Shown here: one piece after another, positions 1 to 7,394 of the stretch
Numbering within the stretch: the first letter of the stretch is position 1
Layout of the letters: each line of letters starts with the position of its first letter
Assembly: GCA_020441735.1 (NCBI GenBank)
Contig: JAGRLQ010000050.1
Location: 1 to 16,440 of the forward strand
Reading direction: 5' to 3'
Source of the DNA: Nitratireductor sp.
GTDB taxonomy: Bacteria > Pseudomonadota > Alphaproteobacteria > Rhizobiales > Rhizobiaceae
Length of the DNA: 16,440 nucleotides
The notes under the pieces: generated by a model
Told to the model about the DNA's origin: nothing
What the model saw: the letters and a program-made list of their open reading frames with translations, nothing else
The model's database searches: none
Program-made: the position numbers and the translations under genes

Positions 1-56
1 ACAGTTTCGAGGACTGGCACCGCTGTCAGGTGACGAGCTGATTTCCCTGTATCCTT

Positions 57-85
57 TTGGCAATTGAAAATGCTAGTCCCTATGC
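57..85 (+). promoter_or_regulatory. Possible sigma-70-type promoter for the YhhN-family gene
   Basis: TTGGCA at 57-62 and CTATGC at 80-85 are separated by exactly 17 bases. This resembles the alphaproteobacterial housekeeping pattern (CTTGAC, 17 bases, CTATAT) with mismatches in both boxes. Transcription would begin near 92, just ahead of the ATG cluster at 123-138. That fits the shorter start chosen for the gene rather than the TTG at 57. The match is by eye only and such hexamers arise often by chance. Confidence 0.3.
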
Positions 86-137
86 TGAGGACTGCCGGAG
101 GGATACGGGAATATTCGGCTGGATGATGATGGGGATC

Positions 138-782
138 ATGGCAACACCGGCAAATCTGCTTGTTTTCGCGGCTTCCGTAATTGCACTGATTTACGGTGTT
201 TTTATCATGCAGCGCTCCGAAAACCTGTTTCGCAGCACGGCAAAGACCGCGCCGGTGGTCCTGCTGGCGGTCGCCGCTCTGGTGGCAGGCCTGCCGCTGG
301 TGATCGTTCTGGCACTAGTCGCCTGCGCAGCAGGCGACTGGTTTCTCTCCCTTGAAGGTGAAACTAATTTTCTATTGGGCCTCAGTGCTTTTCTGATCGG
401 CCATCTGCTCTACACCACCCACTTCCTGTCACTGATATCGACGGATCAGCTCTTCACTACGGACATGGGATTGCTGGGGCTGATATTGCTGGCGCTGATT
501 GCATCCGTATTGTTGCGGCTCTGGCCCTATCTCAATGGCCTGAAAATCCCGGTTGTCATCTATGCCGTCGCAATTGCCGCCATGGCGTTTACCGCAAAGG
601 CCGCCAATCCCGGCCAGATCGTGTTGGCTGGCATAGCCCTGTTCATGATTTCCGACATCATCCTTGCCCAGGAGCGGTTCACACCGCTGACGAATACCCT
701 GCTGCGCCGGCTCTCGCCCTATCTGGTCTGGTTTCTCTACTTTGCCGGTCAAGCCCTGATCGTCTATGGAATGACCGGCTGA
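138..782 (+). CDS. YhhN family integral membrane protein (lysoplasmalogenase-like)
   Basis: A 214-residue, almost wholly hydrophobic protein with about seven or eight predicted membrane segments. It fits the YhhN/TMEM86 family (PF07947), whose animal members hydrolyse the vinyl-ether bond of lysoplasmalogens; the role of bacterial members is poorly known. Family landmarks are visible: KTAP near residue 36, an acidic GDWFL near 66-70, a GLxxFLxGHLxY stretch near 81-92, and SDIILA near 172-177. The two aspartates (about D67 and D173) lie in conserved polar spots within membrane segments. In-frame starts exist at TTG 57 and ATG 123, 126, 129 and 138. I chose 138 because it gives the usual family length and begins directly before the first membrane segment; 123 is nearly as good. 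A GGAGGG at 97-102 is too far from any ATG to decide. The gene lies 58 bases before the methyltransferase on the same strand, so co-transcription is possible. Confidence 0.8.
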   Translation: MATPANLLVFAASVIALIYGVFIMQRSENLFRSTAKTAPVVLLAVAALVAGLPLVIVLALVACAAGDWFLSLEGETNFLLGLSAFLIGHLLYTTHFLSLISTDQLFTTDMGLLGLILLALIASVLLRLWPYLNGLKIPVVIYAVAIAAMAFTAKAANPGQIVLAGIALFMISDIILAQERFTPLTNTLLRRLSPYLVWFLYFAGQALIVYGMTG

Positions 783-840
783 AACACCCTGGCAGGCGGC
801 AAGCCGCTGCCGGTTGAAAACACAGGTCCGGTTCTGGGTC

Positions 841-1605
841 ATGTCTGTTGATGTTGTCGATCTCAGGGAATTCTACGCGACGCCGCTTGGCCGGCGGGCG
901 GCGGCGTCGATCAACGCGGCCCTGAGCCGCAATGGCGGCCTGCCCTCGGACATCGACATCATGGGACTTGGCTATCCGATCCCGTTTTTCAATGCGCTGC
1001 TGGAATCAAAAGAAAAGGCAATTGTGCTGATGCCGTCGCGCCAGGGTGCCGTGCAGTGGCCCCTGGGCACAACCTGCCGCACCGCGCTGGTTGAGGATGA
1101 CGAATTGCCCCTCGCAACCGCCTCGGTGCAGTGCGTGGTGGTCGTGCACGTTCTGGAAAACACCTTTGACCCGATCCACGTGCTCGACGAAATCTGGCGG
1201 GTCCTGGTGCCGGAGGGAAAACTCATTCTTGTCGCAACCAACCGGCGCGGCCTGTGGACCCGATTTGAACATACGCCTTTTGGAAACGGGCGCCCCTTCT
1301 CGCGCGGGCAGTTGGCAACGCTGCTGCGTAAAGCCAAACTGACGCCTTCCCACTGGGACAGCTGCCTCAACTTTCCTCCTTTGCGCATCGCCTGGCTGCT
1401 GCAGCTCTACCCCTTCATCGAACGCGTGGCGCGAAGGATATGGCCGATCTTCTGCGGAGCGCATATGGTAGTCGCCAGCAAACGGCTCTATCAGGGAATC
1501 CCCGCAAAAGCCCGCAAGACGAAAAAGGTGCCGGTGCCGGTTCTCGCACCGCAAGGCGCGCGCGTCGGCCATGATACCCGCAAAGCGCAGGGCGGGGCGG
1601 GCTAG
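841..1605 (+). CDS. Class I SAM-dependent methyltransferase (type 11-like), substrate unknown
   Basis: A 254-residue protein with a compact Rossmann methyltransferase pattern. A glycine-rich motif I (MGLGYP, residues 41-46) takes the place of the usual GxGxG. An acidic loop follows (VEDDELPLATASV). Next comes a hydrophobic strand and the segment HVLENTFDPIHVLDEIWRVL, where aromatic methyltransferases carry their post-motif II helix, then VPEGKLILVATN as motif III. The N-terminal VDLREFYATPLGR is typical of a rhizobial family often found beside hisC and, as I recall, beside the glyoxalase gene gloB, which is not visible here. The tail after about residue 225 is basic and proline-rich and probably disordered. 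ATG 841 is preferred over an upstream in-frame TTG at 814 because family members begin close to the VDLREFY segment. The target molecule cannot be read from the sequence. Confidence 0.8.
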   Translation: MSVDVVDLREFYATPLGRRAAASINAALSRNGGLPSDIDIMGLGYPIPFFNALLESKEKAIVLMPSRQGAVQWPLGTTCRTALVEDDELPLATASVQCVVVVHVLENTFDPIHVLDEIWRVLVPEGKLILVATNRRGLWTRFEHTPFGNGRPFSRGQLATLLRKAKLTPSHWDSCLNFPPLRIAWLLQLYPFIERVARRIWPIFCGAHMVVASKRLYQGIPAKARKTKKVPVPVLAPQGARVGHDTRKAQGGAG

Positions 1606-1673
1606 AGCGCCAGCCCGGCTGTGTCGGCAGGCCGATTCATGTTTTGATTTTGCCAGCGCGATACCCTAGAGCG
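1602..1673. repeat. Duplicated CTAGAGCG words flanking the methyltransferase-hisC gap
   Basis: The octamer CTAGAGCG occurs at 1602-1609, overlapping the methyltransferase stop codon, and again at 1666-1673, as a direct repeat with 56 bases between. Words of the form CTAGAGCGnnTTCC are, from memory, typical ends of short intergenic palindromic repeats in Rhizobiales chromosomes. No matching inverted end is present, so at most this is a decayed remnant. Confidence 0.35.
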
Positions 1674-1691
1674 TGTTCCAGATACATAGGA

Positions 1692-1705
1692 TCCGGCTTG
1701 CCGGA
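1692..1705 (+). other. Small hairpin (5-bp stem, CTTG loop) in the hisC leader
   Basis: TCCGG (1692-1696) and CCGGA (1701-1705) are perfectly complementary around CTTG. In RNA this would be a CUUG tetraloop, a known stable loop. It ends 26 bases before the hisC ATG and has no following U-run, so it does not look like a terminator. It could be part of a decayed intergenic repeat or a simple leader structure. Confidence 0.35.
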
Positions 1706-1731
1706 AATCGGTAACAAGTGGAAGCGGACCA

Positions 1732-2838
1732 ATGAGTTCCAGTAGATTGCAGCCAAAACCCGGCGTGATGGATATCGACATCTATGTCCCCGGCAAGTCC
1801 TCGGCACCAGCCGGGGTCAAGCTGCACAAGCTCTCTTCAAACGAAACGCCGCTGGGTCCCAGCCCGGCAGCACAGGATGCGATTGCCGTGCTTGCCGGCA
1901 AGCTTGAACTCTACCCGGATGGTTCGGCTGCCGAATTGAAGCGGGCAATCGCCGAGGTCCACGGCCTCAATGCGGAAAACCTGATCTGCGGCAATGGTTC
2001 CGACGAACTTCTGTCGCTGATCGGCAGCGCCTACCTGCAGCCCGGTGACGAGGTTGTCTTCACCGAGCACGGCTTCCTGATGTACCGTATCGTTGCCTTG
2101 TCAAACAGCGCCGTACCCGTCACCGTGCCGGAAACGGACGAGCGCGCTGATGTCGATGCAATTCTTGCTGCCGTAACGGACAGGACGCGGGTCGTCTTCC
2201 TCGCCAATCCCAACAATCCGACCGGCACCTACCTGCCCATCGACGAGGTGCGCCGGCTTCATTCCGGCCTGCCGGCTTCCACCCTGCTGGTACTGGATGC
2301 GGCCTATGCCGAATATGTCCGCCGCAACGACTACGAGTCGGGCATGGAGCTGGCGGCTTCTGCAGGTAATGTGATCGTCACCCGGACCTTCTCGAAGATT
2401 CATGGCCTTGCAGCCCTGCGGATCGGCTGGGCCTATGCCTCGCGGGAAATCATCCAGACCCTTGAAAGGGTGCGCGGCCCGTTCAACGTCAATGCGTTGG
2501 CGATCGCGGCAGGTGCTGCCGCCATGCGCGATCGCAGCCACATCGACCGTTCCATCGAGCACAATGATAAATGGCTGACATGGTTGACCGGCGAGCTGGA
2601 AAGCCTCGGCCTGCGGGTTACCCCGTCGGTCGGCAATTTCATTCTGATCCACTTTCCCGATGAAGCCGGGAAAAGCGCCAAAGAAGCGGATGCTTTCCTG
2701 ACCCAGAGAGGGCTTATCCTGCGTGCTGTTACCGGCTACGGATTTCCCAACGCATTGCGCATGACGGTCGGCCTTGAGGAATCGAACCAAGCCGTGGTCG
2801 ACGCGCTGAAAGACTTTCTGGCGAAAGCGGGAGGCTGA
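1732..2838 (+). CDS. hisC: Histidinol-phosphate / aromatic amino acid aminotransferase
   Basis: A 368-residue PLP-dependent class I/II aminotransferase of the HisC family, of usual length. It begins with the substrate-binding SSNETPLGPSP region. NGSDELL follows (cofactor phosphate contact region), then NPNNPTGTY around residues 159-167. The Schiff-base lysine lies in TFSKIHGLAALRIGWAY, at Lys222. Near the C-terminus is a GFPNALRMTVG segment, where the family keeps its phosphate-binding arginine. HisC converts imidazole-acetol phosphate to histidinol phosphate. Many alphaproteobacterial homologues also transaminate phenylpyruvate, hydroxyphenylpyruvate or prephenate/arogenate. The dehydrogenase 4 bases downstream favours the aromatic role here, possibly alongside histidine synthesis. 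ATG 1732 follows a purine-rich GGAAGCGG. Whether this is the only HisC in the genome cannot be seen. Confidence 0.93.
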   Translation: MSSSRLQPKPGVMDIDIYVPGKSSAPAGVKLHKLSSNETPLGPSPAAQDAIAVLAGKLELYPDGSAAELKRAIAEVHGLNAENLICGNGSDELLSLIGSAYLQPGDEVVFTEHGFLMYRIVALSNSAVPVTVPETDERADVDAILAAVTDRTRVVFLANPNNPTGTYLPIDEVRRLHSGLPASTLLVLDAAYAEYVRRNDYESGMELAASAGNVIVTRTFSKIHGLAALRIGWAYASREIIQTLERVRGPFNVNALAIAAGAAAMRDRSHIDRSIEHNDKWLTWLTGELESLGLRVTPSVGNFILIHFPDEAGKSAKEADAFLTQRGLILRAVTGYGFPNALRMTVGLEESNQAVVDALKDFLAKAGG

Positions 2839-2842
2839 TACC

Positions 2843-3796
2843 ATGAGCCCGGTCATCGGCAGGCTTGCGATCATCGGCCAGGGGCTGATCGGCTCGTCGA
2901 TCACCCGTGCTGTCTATGAGCGCAAGCTGGCGCGGGAAACCGTCATTACCGATGCCGACCCGAAGGTTCGAAAGCGCCTGCTGGAGCTCGGTCTCGGCGA
3001 AGCACGCGTTGTCGACACGGCTTCAGAGGCGGCAGACGGTGCCGACATGGTGATCGGTTGCGTGCCCGTGCGCGCTTATGGCGAGGTTGTCTCGGAGATT
3101 GCCTCCGTGCTGAAGCCCGGTGCCATTCTGTCCGATGTGGGTTCGGTCAAACAGGGCATTGTCGAGGAATGCCTGCCGCTCATTCCCGATGGCGTTCACT
3201 TCGTTCCCGCCCATCCTCTGGCCGGTACCGAGTTCTCCGGCCCCGATGCCGGCCTTCCCCGTCTTTTTGCCGACCGCTGGTGTATCCTCACCCCGCCCGA
3301 AGGCGTCGATCAAACCGCCATCAAAACCGCCAGCAAGTTCTGGGAGGGAATGGGTTCGAAAGTGGAGGTCATGAGCCCGGCGCGCCATGACACGGCCCTG
3401 GCGATCACCAGCCATCTACCCCATCTTGCCGCCTTCTCGATTTTCCACACCGCCCTGGCACAGGAAGAGGCAGATCATTCACCGGTCATCCAGTTCTCCG
3501 CCGGAGCCTTCAAGGATTTCACCCGCATTGCCTCATCCAACCCGGTGATGTGGCGCGATATTTTCCTGATGAACCGCGAGCCGGTGCTGAAAGCACTGCG
3601 CAATTTTATTGCCGATATGGAAGCCTGTGCCAGGGCAATCGAAGCGGGAGACGGCGATACGCTGGAAAACCTGTTTTCGGTCAGCCGCTCGACCCGCCGC
3701 AAGGTGATCGAAAAGGAACACATCTCCCAGCAGCCGAAAAAGCCGAAGGGCGAGCTGAAGGACACGCTGTTCCGGCCCTATTCCCAAGGCGACTGA
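2843..3796 (+). CDS. tyrC: Cyclohexadienyl (prephenate/arogenate) dehydrogenase
   Basis: A 317-residue NAD(P)-dependent TyrA-family dehydrogenase. It converts prephenate to 4-hydroxyphenylpyruvate and/or arogenate to tyrosine. The N-terminal Rossmann dinucleotide motif GQGLIGSS lies at residues 12-19, followed by the acidic TDADPK at the end of the second strand. The family's catalytic segment HPLAGTEFSGP begins at His124. The helical dimerisation half carries ITSHLPHLAAF and the hallmark FKDFTRIASSNPVMWRDIF. There is no chorismate mutase domain and no ACT domain, so allosteric tyrosine control through ACT is not expected. It starts 4 bases after hisC and the two are almost certainly co-transcribed and translationally coupled. 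The preference for prephenate or arogenate cannot be decided by eye. Confidence 0.93.
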   Translation: MSPVIGRLAIIGQGLIGSSITRAVYERKLARETVITDADPKVRKRLLELGLGEARVVDTASEAADGADMVIGCVPVRAYGEVVSEIASVLKPGAILSDVGSVKQGIVEECLPLIPDGVHFVPAHPLAGTEFSGPDAGLPRLFADRWCILTPPEGVDQTAIKTASKFWEGMGSKVEVMSPARHDTALAITSHLPHLAAFSIFHTALAQEEADHSPVIQFSAGAFKDFTRIASSNPVMWRDIFLMNREPVLKALRNFIADMEACARAIEAGDGDTLENLFSVSRSTRRKVIEKEHISQQPKKPKGELKDTLFRPYSQGD

Positions 3797-3800
3797 TTGC

Positions 3801-4862
3801 TCAATAAAACCGTGGCAGTTCGGCCAGTTCGATAAAGCCGAGCAACACCTTGTTGTCGCGCAAGGTGAGCTTCAACCCGCGGATTTTTGCCTTCCCGCCG
3901 GTGCTGGCAGAAAACGCTTCGAGATACGAGGTTATATCGCCAAGCATCTCGCGGGCAGGCGGGAAGACGCTCGCCGCGTAATTGACCAGTTTCTGCGGGT
4001 CATCGAGATCAAGTTCAAGTTCACCCGAAAGTTTTCCATTGCGGCCAAGCTGCAACGGTCCGCTTGCCCTGAGCCTGCCGCCATCACCCGTCGAAAACTC
4101 GATGCCCGCCAGTTCGGCTTCCCCCCCTTGCGAGCGCAGGATTGCCAGCGGGTCCTGGCCGCTCATTGCCATGGCAAGACCATCTCGAATGGTCACCAAC
4201 AGGGAAAAGTCCACCGGTTCGATCAGGCCAGCGCCACCATCGTCGATCTGCCAGCGCTTGATGTCTGCGCTGGCAACCAGATCCTGCGGCGCATTGTTGC
4301 CGTTTTCATCCCCGGCCAGAAGATGCAACTGCAGCGCCTGCATGGTTCCCAGCAGATCGACGAGGCCCAGATCATCCGCCGAAACGCGGATGTTCTCGGC
4401 AACCAGCGAACTGCGCCGAAGGCCCGAAAGCGAGACACGAACACTCGACCGTAATTTCTCCCAATCGAGCAGGAGCGGCACCAGCCCCGGCGCGGATACC
4501 TTCAGCGGACCGTCGGTTTCGCTCACCACATGGCCGGGGCGATAAAGCTGCGCAGCAGACCTTATGGCATTGCCCGAAACGGTAACGCCCTTGACCGGAT
4601 CGGCATAGAAGAACGTGTTGCAGAAGACGCCGAGTCGGAACGGAAAGCCGCGAATTTCCTGGCCTTCGCAATCGGCAGCAACACCGTCGTCCGTTAGGCG
4701 CTGCTTCAGCGAAGCGATTTCCTGTTCCAGCCGGTTGGCGCCGTAATACCAGGCACCACAGAGCCCCGCAGCCAGAAGCACGATCACCCCAACCAGCAAC
4801 CAGAACTTCCCCATCAGGGAACTTCGCCTGCGAGGCTTGGAATCAGCCTTGTTTTCCGTCAT
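3801..4862 (-). CDS. DUF2125 family membrane-anchored periplasmic protein
   Basis: A 353-residue protein with a short basic cytoplasmic head (KPRRRSS), one membrane anchor at about residues 18-41, and a large extracytoplasmic part. The pattern CEGQEIRGFPFRLGVFC shortly after the anchor is the signature of the alphaproteobacterial DUF2125 family. The two cysteines could form a disulphide in the periplasm. The remainder is rich in beta-strand-like patches (for example LELDLDDPQKLVNYAAS). No enzymatic motif is visible and the function is unknown. Start choice is uncertain: ATG 4862 has a GAG seven bases upstream, ATG 4874 is in frame with weaker support, and the frame stays open to 4919. It is divergent from the ChaC-like gene and tail-to-tail with tyrC, only 4 bases apart, so the two transcripts probably overlap. 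Confidence 0.85.
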   Translation of the reverse strand: MTENKADSKPRRRSSLMGKFWLLVGVIVLLAAGLCGAWYYGANRLEQEIASLKQRLTDDGVAADCEGQEIRGFPFRLGVFCNTFFYADPVKGVTVSGNAIRSAAQLYRPGHVVSETDGPLKVSAPGLVPLLLDWEKLRSSVRVSLSGLRRSSLVAENIRVSADDLGLVDLLGTMQALQLHLLAGDENGNNAPQDLVASADIKRWQIDDGGAGLIEPVDFSLLVTIRDGLAMAMSGQDPLAILRSQGGEAELAGIEFSTGDGGRLRASGPLQLGRNGKLSGELELDLDDPQKLVNYAASVFPPAREMLGDITSYLEAFSASTGGKAKIRGLKLTLRDNKVLLGFIELAELPRFY

Positions 4863-4969
4863 GGCTTGGCTCATCCGTTGAAAGTTCCGGATTCGACAGC
4901 GCTGGGGTTCCTGTGGCAACCAGAGCGCTTTTCCGGCAAGAGCGATTCGAACTCCCGCGTGGTTTGGTT

Positions 4970-5482
4970 ATGGGTGATTTTTGGGTGTTTGGCTACGGTT
5001 CGCTGATCTGGCGGCCGGGTTTCGAGTTCCTCGAGGAACGCAAGGCCACATTGCATGGCAAGCACAGGGCATTGTGCGTGCATTCCTGGGTTCACCGCGG
5101 AACCCGGGAACAGCCGGGGCTGGTTCTCGGCCTCGACCACGGCGGCTCCTGCCACGGTATTGCAAGGCTTGTCAGCGGCAAAAAACGCGATGTGGTCATC
5201 GCCTATCTACGGGAGCGCGAGCTGGTAACCCACGTCTATCTGGAAAAATGGCTGAAGGTCAGGCTGGTCAGCGGAGAGGAAGTGCCGGCCCTAACCTACG
5301 TCGTCGACAGGAGCCACGAGCAATACGCCCCGCCACAAGCCCTGGACGGGCTTGCAGCAACCGTGGCGGCAGCTGTCGGCAAATCCGGCGCAAACCGCGA
5401 CTATGTGCTCAACACCGTTGAGTCTCTCAACAAACTCGGCATTCGCGACCGTTTGCTGGAGAAATTGTGCGGGCGGCTCTGA
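4970..5482 (+). CDS. chaC: ChaC-like gamma-glutamylcyclotransferase (glutathione-specific)
   Basis: A 170-residue protein opening with the family's signature VFGYGSLIWRPGFEF (residues 6-20), which binds the gamma-glutamyl group. The second signature, YLRERE at 79-84, corresponds to the YLxxRE motif; Glu84 is the likely catalytic acid. ChaC enzymes cut glutathione to 5-oxoproline and Cys-Gly in the cytosol. The C-terminal part (residues 142-166, ANRDYVLNTVESLNKLGIRD) matches the conserved helix of this family. ATG 4970 is placed two residues before the first strand; an in-frame GTG at 4913 would add 19 residues unlike the family and would run into the divergent gene's leader. It ends 15 bases from the tail of the opposing acyltransferase. 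Specificity for reduced glutathione is inferred from family membership. Confidence 0.9.
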   Translation: MGDFWVFGYGSLIWRPGFEFLEERKATLHGKHRALCVHSWVHRGTREQPGLVLGLDHGGSCHGIARLVSGKKRDVVIAYLRERELVTHVYLEKWLKVRLVSGEEVPALTYVVDRSHEQYAPPQALDGLAATVAAAVGKSGANRDYVLNTVESLNKLGIRDRLLEKLCGRL

Positions 5483-5497
5483 GCCTGCCTACTGGCA

Positions 5498-6286
5498 TCA
5501 GCCCGTGGCGGAAACCTGTCCGGACTGCACCAGTTCGACAGCCAGAGGAGGGGGCTGATCGGAGGCAGCCGCCTCGGCAATCAGCCGGTTGGTCGCTTCT
5601 TCGATGACAGTTTCCAGCCTGTCGGCGAACCGTTCAGGTGCAAGGCCCGGCTCGATCACCGGCAGGAACTCCATGATGATTGTTCCCGGTCGCACCACCA
5701 TCGAGCGCCGCCCCCAATAAAGCCCCGAGTTGAGCGCCACCGGCTGCACCGGCACGTCGAGATCGCCGTAGAGATGCGTGATTCCGTATTTGTAGAAGGG
5801 TTCAGCGCCGGGGCGTTTGCGCGTTCCTTCCGGATAGATGATGATCTGCCGCTCGGTTTCCGCCATGTGGTGGCGCGCGTTTTTGGTGATCGACTTCAGC
5901 GCTTCCTTGCCGCGGCTGCGGTCGATCGGCACCACTCGCATCTTTGCCATGTACCAGCCGAACACCGGTATGTAGATGAGCGAGCGCTTCAGGATGTAGC
6001 TGCAATCCTTGAAGAAAAGGATCATCGTATAGGTTTCCCAGGCCGACTGGTGCTTGGAGGCAATCAGCTGGTTGGCATTGGGCCGGATGTTTTCAAGACC
6101 GCGAAAATCGTACCGCGTGCCGCAAATGACGTTCTGCAGCCACAAATGGCTGTAGCCCCAACTCTTGGCCACCTTCCAGGCATCGCTCCTCGGCATGATG
6201 AAGAAGACCGGTGACCAGAAGATCATCTGCACGGCATTGCTGATGTAAAACAGGACGGTAAAAAGCGCGGAACGAAGATGCAGCAC
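5498..6286 (-). CDS. PlsC-like 1-acyl-sn-glycerol-3-phosphate acyltransferase
   Basis: A 262-residue lysophospholipid acyltransferase (LPLAT/PlsC family) that would transfer an acyl chain to lysophosphatidic acid at the inner membrane. A hydrophobic N-terminal helix (about 8-31) anchors it. The catalytic motif reads KHQSAWE: His79 is followed four residues later by Glu84 instead of the usual Asp (HX4E, not HX4D). The phosphate-binding motif YPEGTRKRPG is at 151-160, and FGWYMAKMRVVPIDR (109-123) and PVQPVAL cover the other blocks. GTG 6286 is chosen because GGAG (6294-6297, complement) sits exactly seven bases upstream and the protein then begins just before its first helix. An upstream ATG at 6331 lacks a ribosome site. 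It lies downstream of ftsX with a gap of about 94 bases and may share its transcript. Confidence 0.87.
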   Translation of the reverse strand: MLHLRSALFTVLFYISNAVQMIFWSPVFFIMPRSDAWKVAKSWGYSHLWLQNVICGTRYDFRGLENIRPNANQLIASKHQSAWETYTMILFFKDCSYILKRSLIYIPVFGWYMAKMRVVPIDRSRGKEALKSITKNARHHMAETERQIIIYPEGTRKRPGAEPFYKYGITHLYGDLDVPVQPVALNSGLYWGRRSMVVRPGTIIMEFLPVIEPGLAPERFADRLETVIEEATNRLIAEAAASDQPPPLAVELVQSGQVSATG

Positions 6287-6380
6287 GGGCCGGCTCCGGT
6301 TAGAACAGACTCGTGGCGTAGCGTCTTTCATCCGGTTTGAAAAGAGTTTGCCGCCGGTCTCCTGCGCTAACCAGCGGGGA

Positions 6381-7394
6381 TCAGGGTTTCATTCTGTAGA
6401 CTTCCAGCTGATCCACATGGCGCATTACTGTAAAACGGGACGTCAGCCCCGTCAGAACCGCAATGGCGACCGACACCAGAACGATACCGAGCACGCCCCA
6501 CGGACCGACGGCAAACGTGCCGAACAGCGCGCTGACCTGATCGCCCTGTGGCGTCGCCCGGGCCATCGAGGTCCAAACGCCCAATCCCAGAAAGACGAAG
6601 ATCGCCGCCAGTCCGCCACCAAATGCCCCCATCATCCCGAGCCGCAGAAAATGGGTCTCGAAAGCGCGCGCAATGAAGGCATGATCGGCGCCCACAAAAT
6701 GCAGCACATCAACGATTTCACGATTGGCCGCCATGGCGCCGCGCGTCGCAAATACCACGGTCAGGACCGTTGCGGTCATGACCAGCAGAAAGATCACAAC
6801 ACCCGCAGCCACGGTTGTTCCTGCCATGTTGTTGAGGCGGTCGACCCAGTTGCGGTGATCATCCAGGGAGGCACCAGGAATCTCGGCTGCCAGCCGCTCG
6901 CGGATGGTTTCCAGATCCGGCCGGGAGTCCGGCGCAAGCGTAACCGTCATCAGCTTGGGGATCGGCAATTCTTCGACCTGCAGGCCCGAACCCAGAAACG
7001 GTTCGAGCAGTTTTGCCGTCGCGTCGTCGTTGAGGACGGTAACTTTCGAAATACCTTCGTACGACAAAAGCAGCTGGCTCGCCGCACGGATCGAAGCCTC
7101 CATATCGACGTTTTCGAATGGCCGAATCTGAACCGTTACTTCCTTGGCGATGTCCGTCTGCCAGCCACGCGCCGTATCGCGCACCAGCAGCACGGCACCA
7201 AAGGTCAGGCAGGCGAGAAAGGCCATGATGGCAATCACCGTCAGCAGCGCCTGTCCTGCGACCCCTTCACGCGGCACCAGCGAATTGCCGCTGTGAATGG
7301 AGGGAACGCGGCCCCCTTTACGGTCCGAACCGGATTGCGGCGTATGACCGGAAGTATCTTCTTTGGTGGCGGATGTTTGACGCTGTTCAGTCAT
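6381..7394 (-). CDS. ftsX: Cell division protein FtsX (ABC-type permease subunit)
   Basis: A 337-residue protein with the FtsX layout. There is a polar cytoplasmic head of about 48 residues, a first membrane helix at about 50-71, and an extracytoplasmic domain at about 72-194. Three further helices lie near 195-217, 254-276 and 299-317. The conserved cytoplasmic segment REIVDVLHFVGADHAFIARAF (about 225-245) contacts FtsE in this family. With FtsE it forms a transporter-like complex that, in studied bacteria, passes ATP hydrolysis across the membrane to activate peptidoglycan hydrolases at the septum. The extended head is common in alphaproteobacterial FtsX. ATG 7394 overlaps the ftsE stop codon by 8 bases, so translation is coupled. 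Confidence 0.94.
   Translation of the reverse strand: MTEQRQTSATKEDTSGHTPQSGSDRKGGRVPSIHSGNSLVPREGVAGQALLTVIAIMAFLACLTFGAVLLVRDTARGWQTDIAKEVTVQIRPFENVDMEASIRAASQLLLSYEGISKVTVLNDDATAKLLEPFLGSGLQVEELPIPKLMTVTLAPDSRPDLETIRERLAAEIPGASLDDHRNWVDRLNNMAGTTVAAGVVIFLLVMTATVLTVVFATRGAMAANREIVDVLHFVGADHAFIARAFETHFLRLGMMGAFGGGLAAIFVFLGLGVWTSMARATPQGDQVSALFGTFAVGPWGVLGIVLVSVAIAVLTGLTSRFTVMRHVDQLEVYRMKP

Noticed and set aside
58..74. Sigma-54 promoter (TGGCA...TGC) upstream of the YhhN gene
   Set aside because: The GG and GC elements are one base off the strict -24/-12 spacing.
57..137. N-terminal extension of the YhhN protein from TTG 57
   Set aside because: The extra 27 residues are polar, unlike the family, have no ribosome site, and contain a plausible promoter.
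2101..2904. 267-codon minus-strand frame opposite hisC
   Set aside because: Overlaps the catalytic core of hisC; no protein family pattern.
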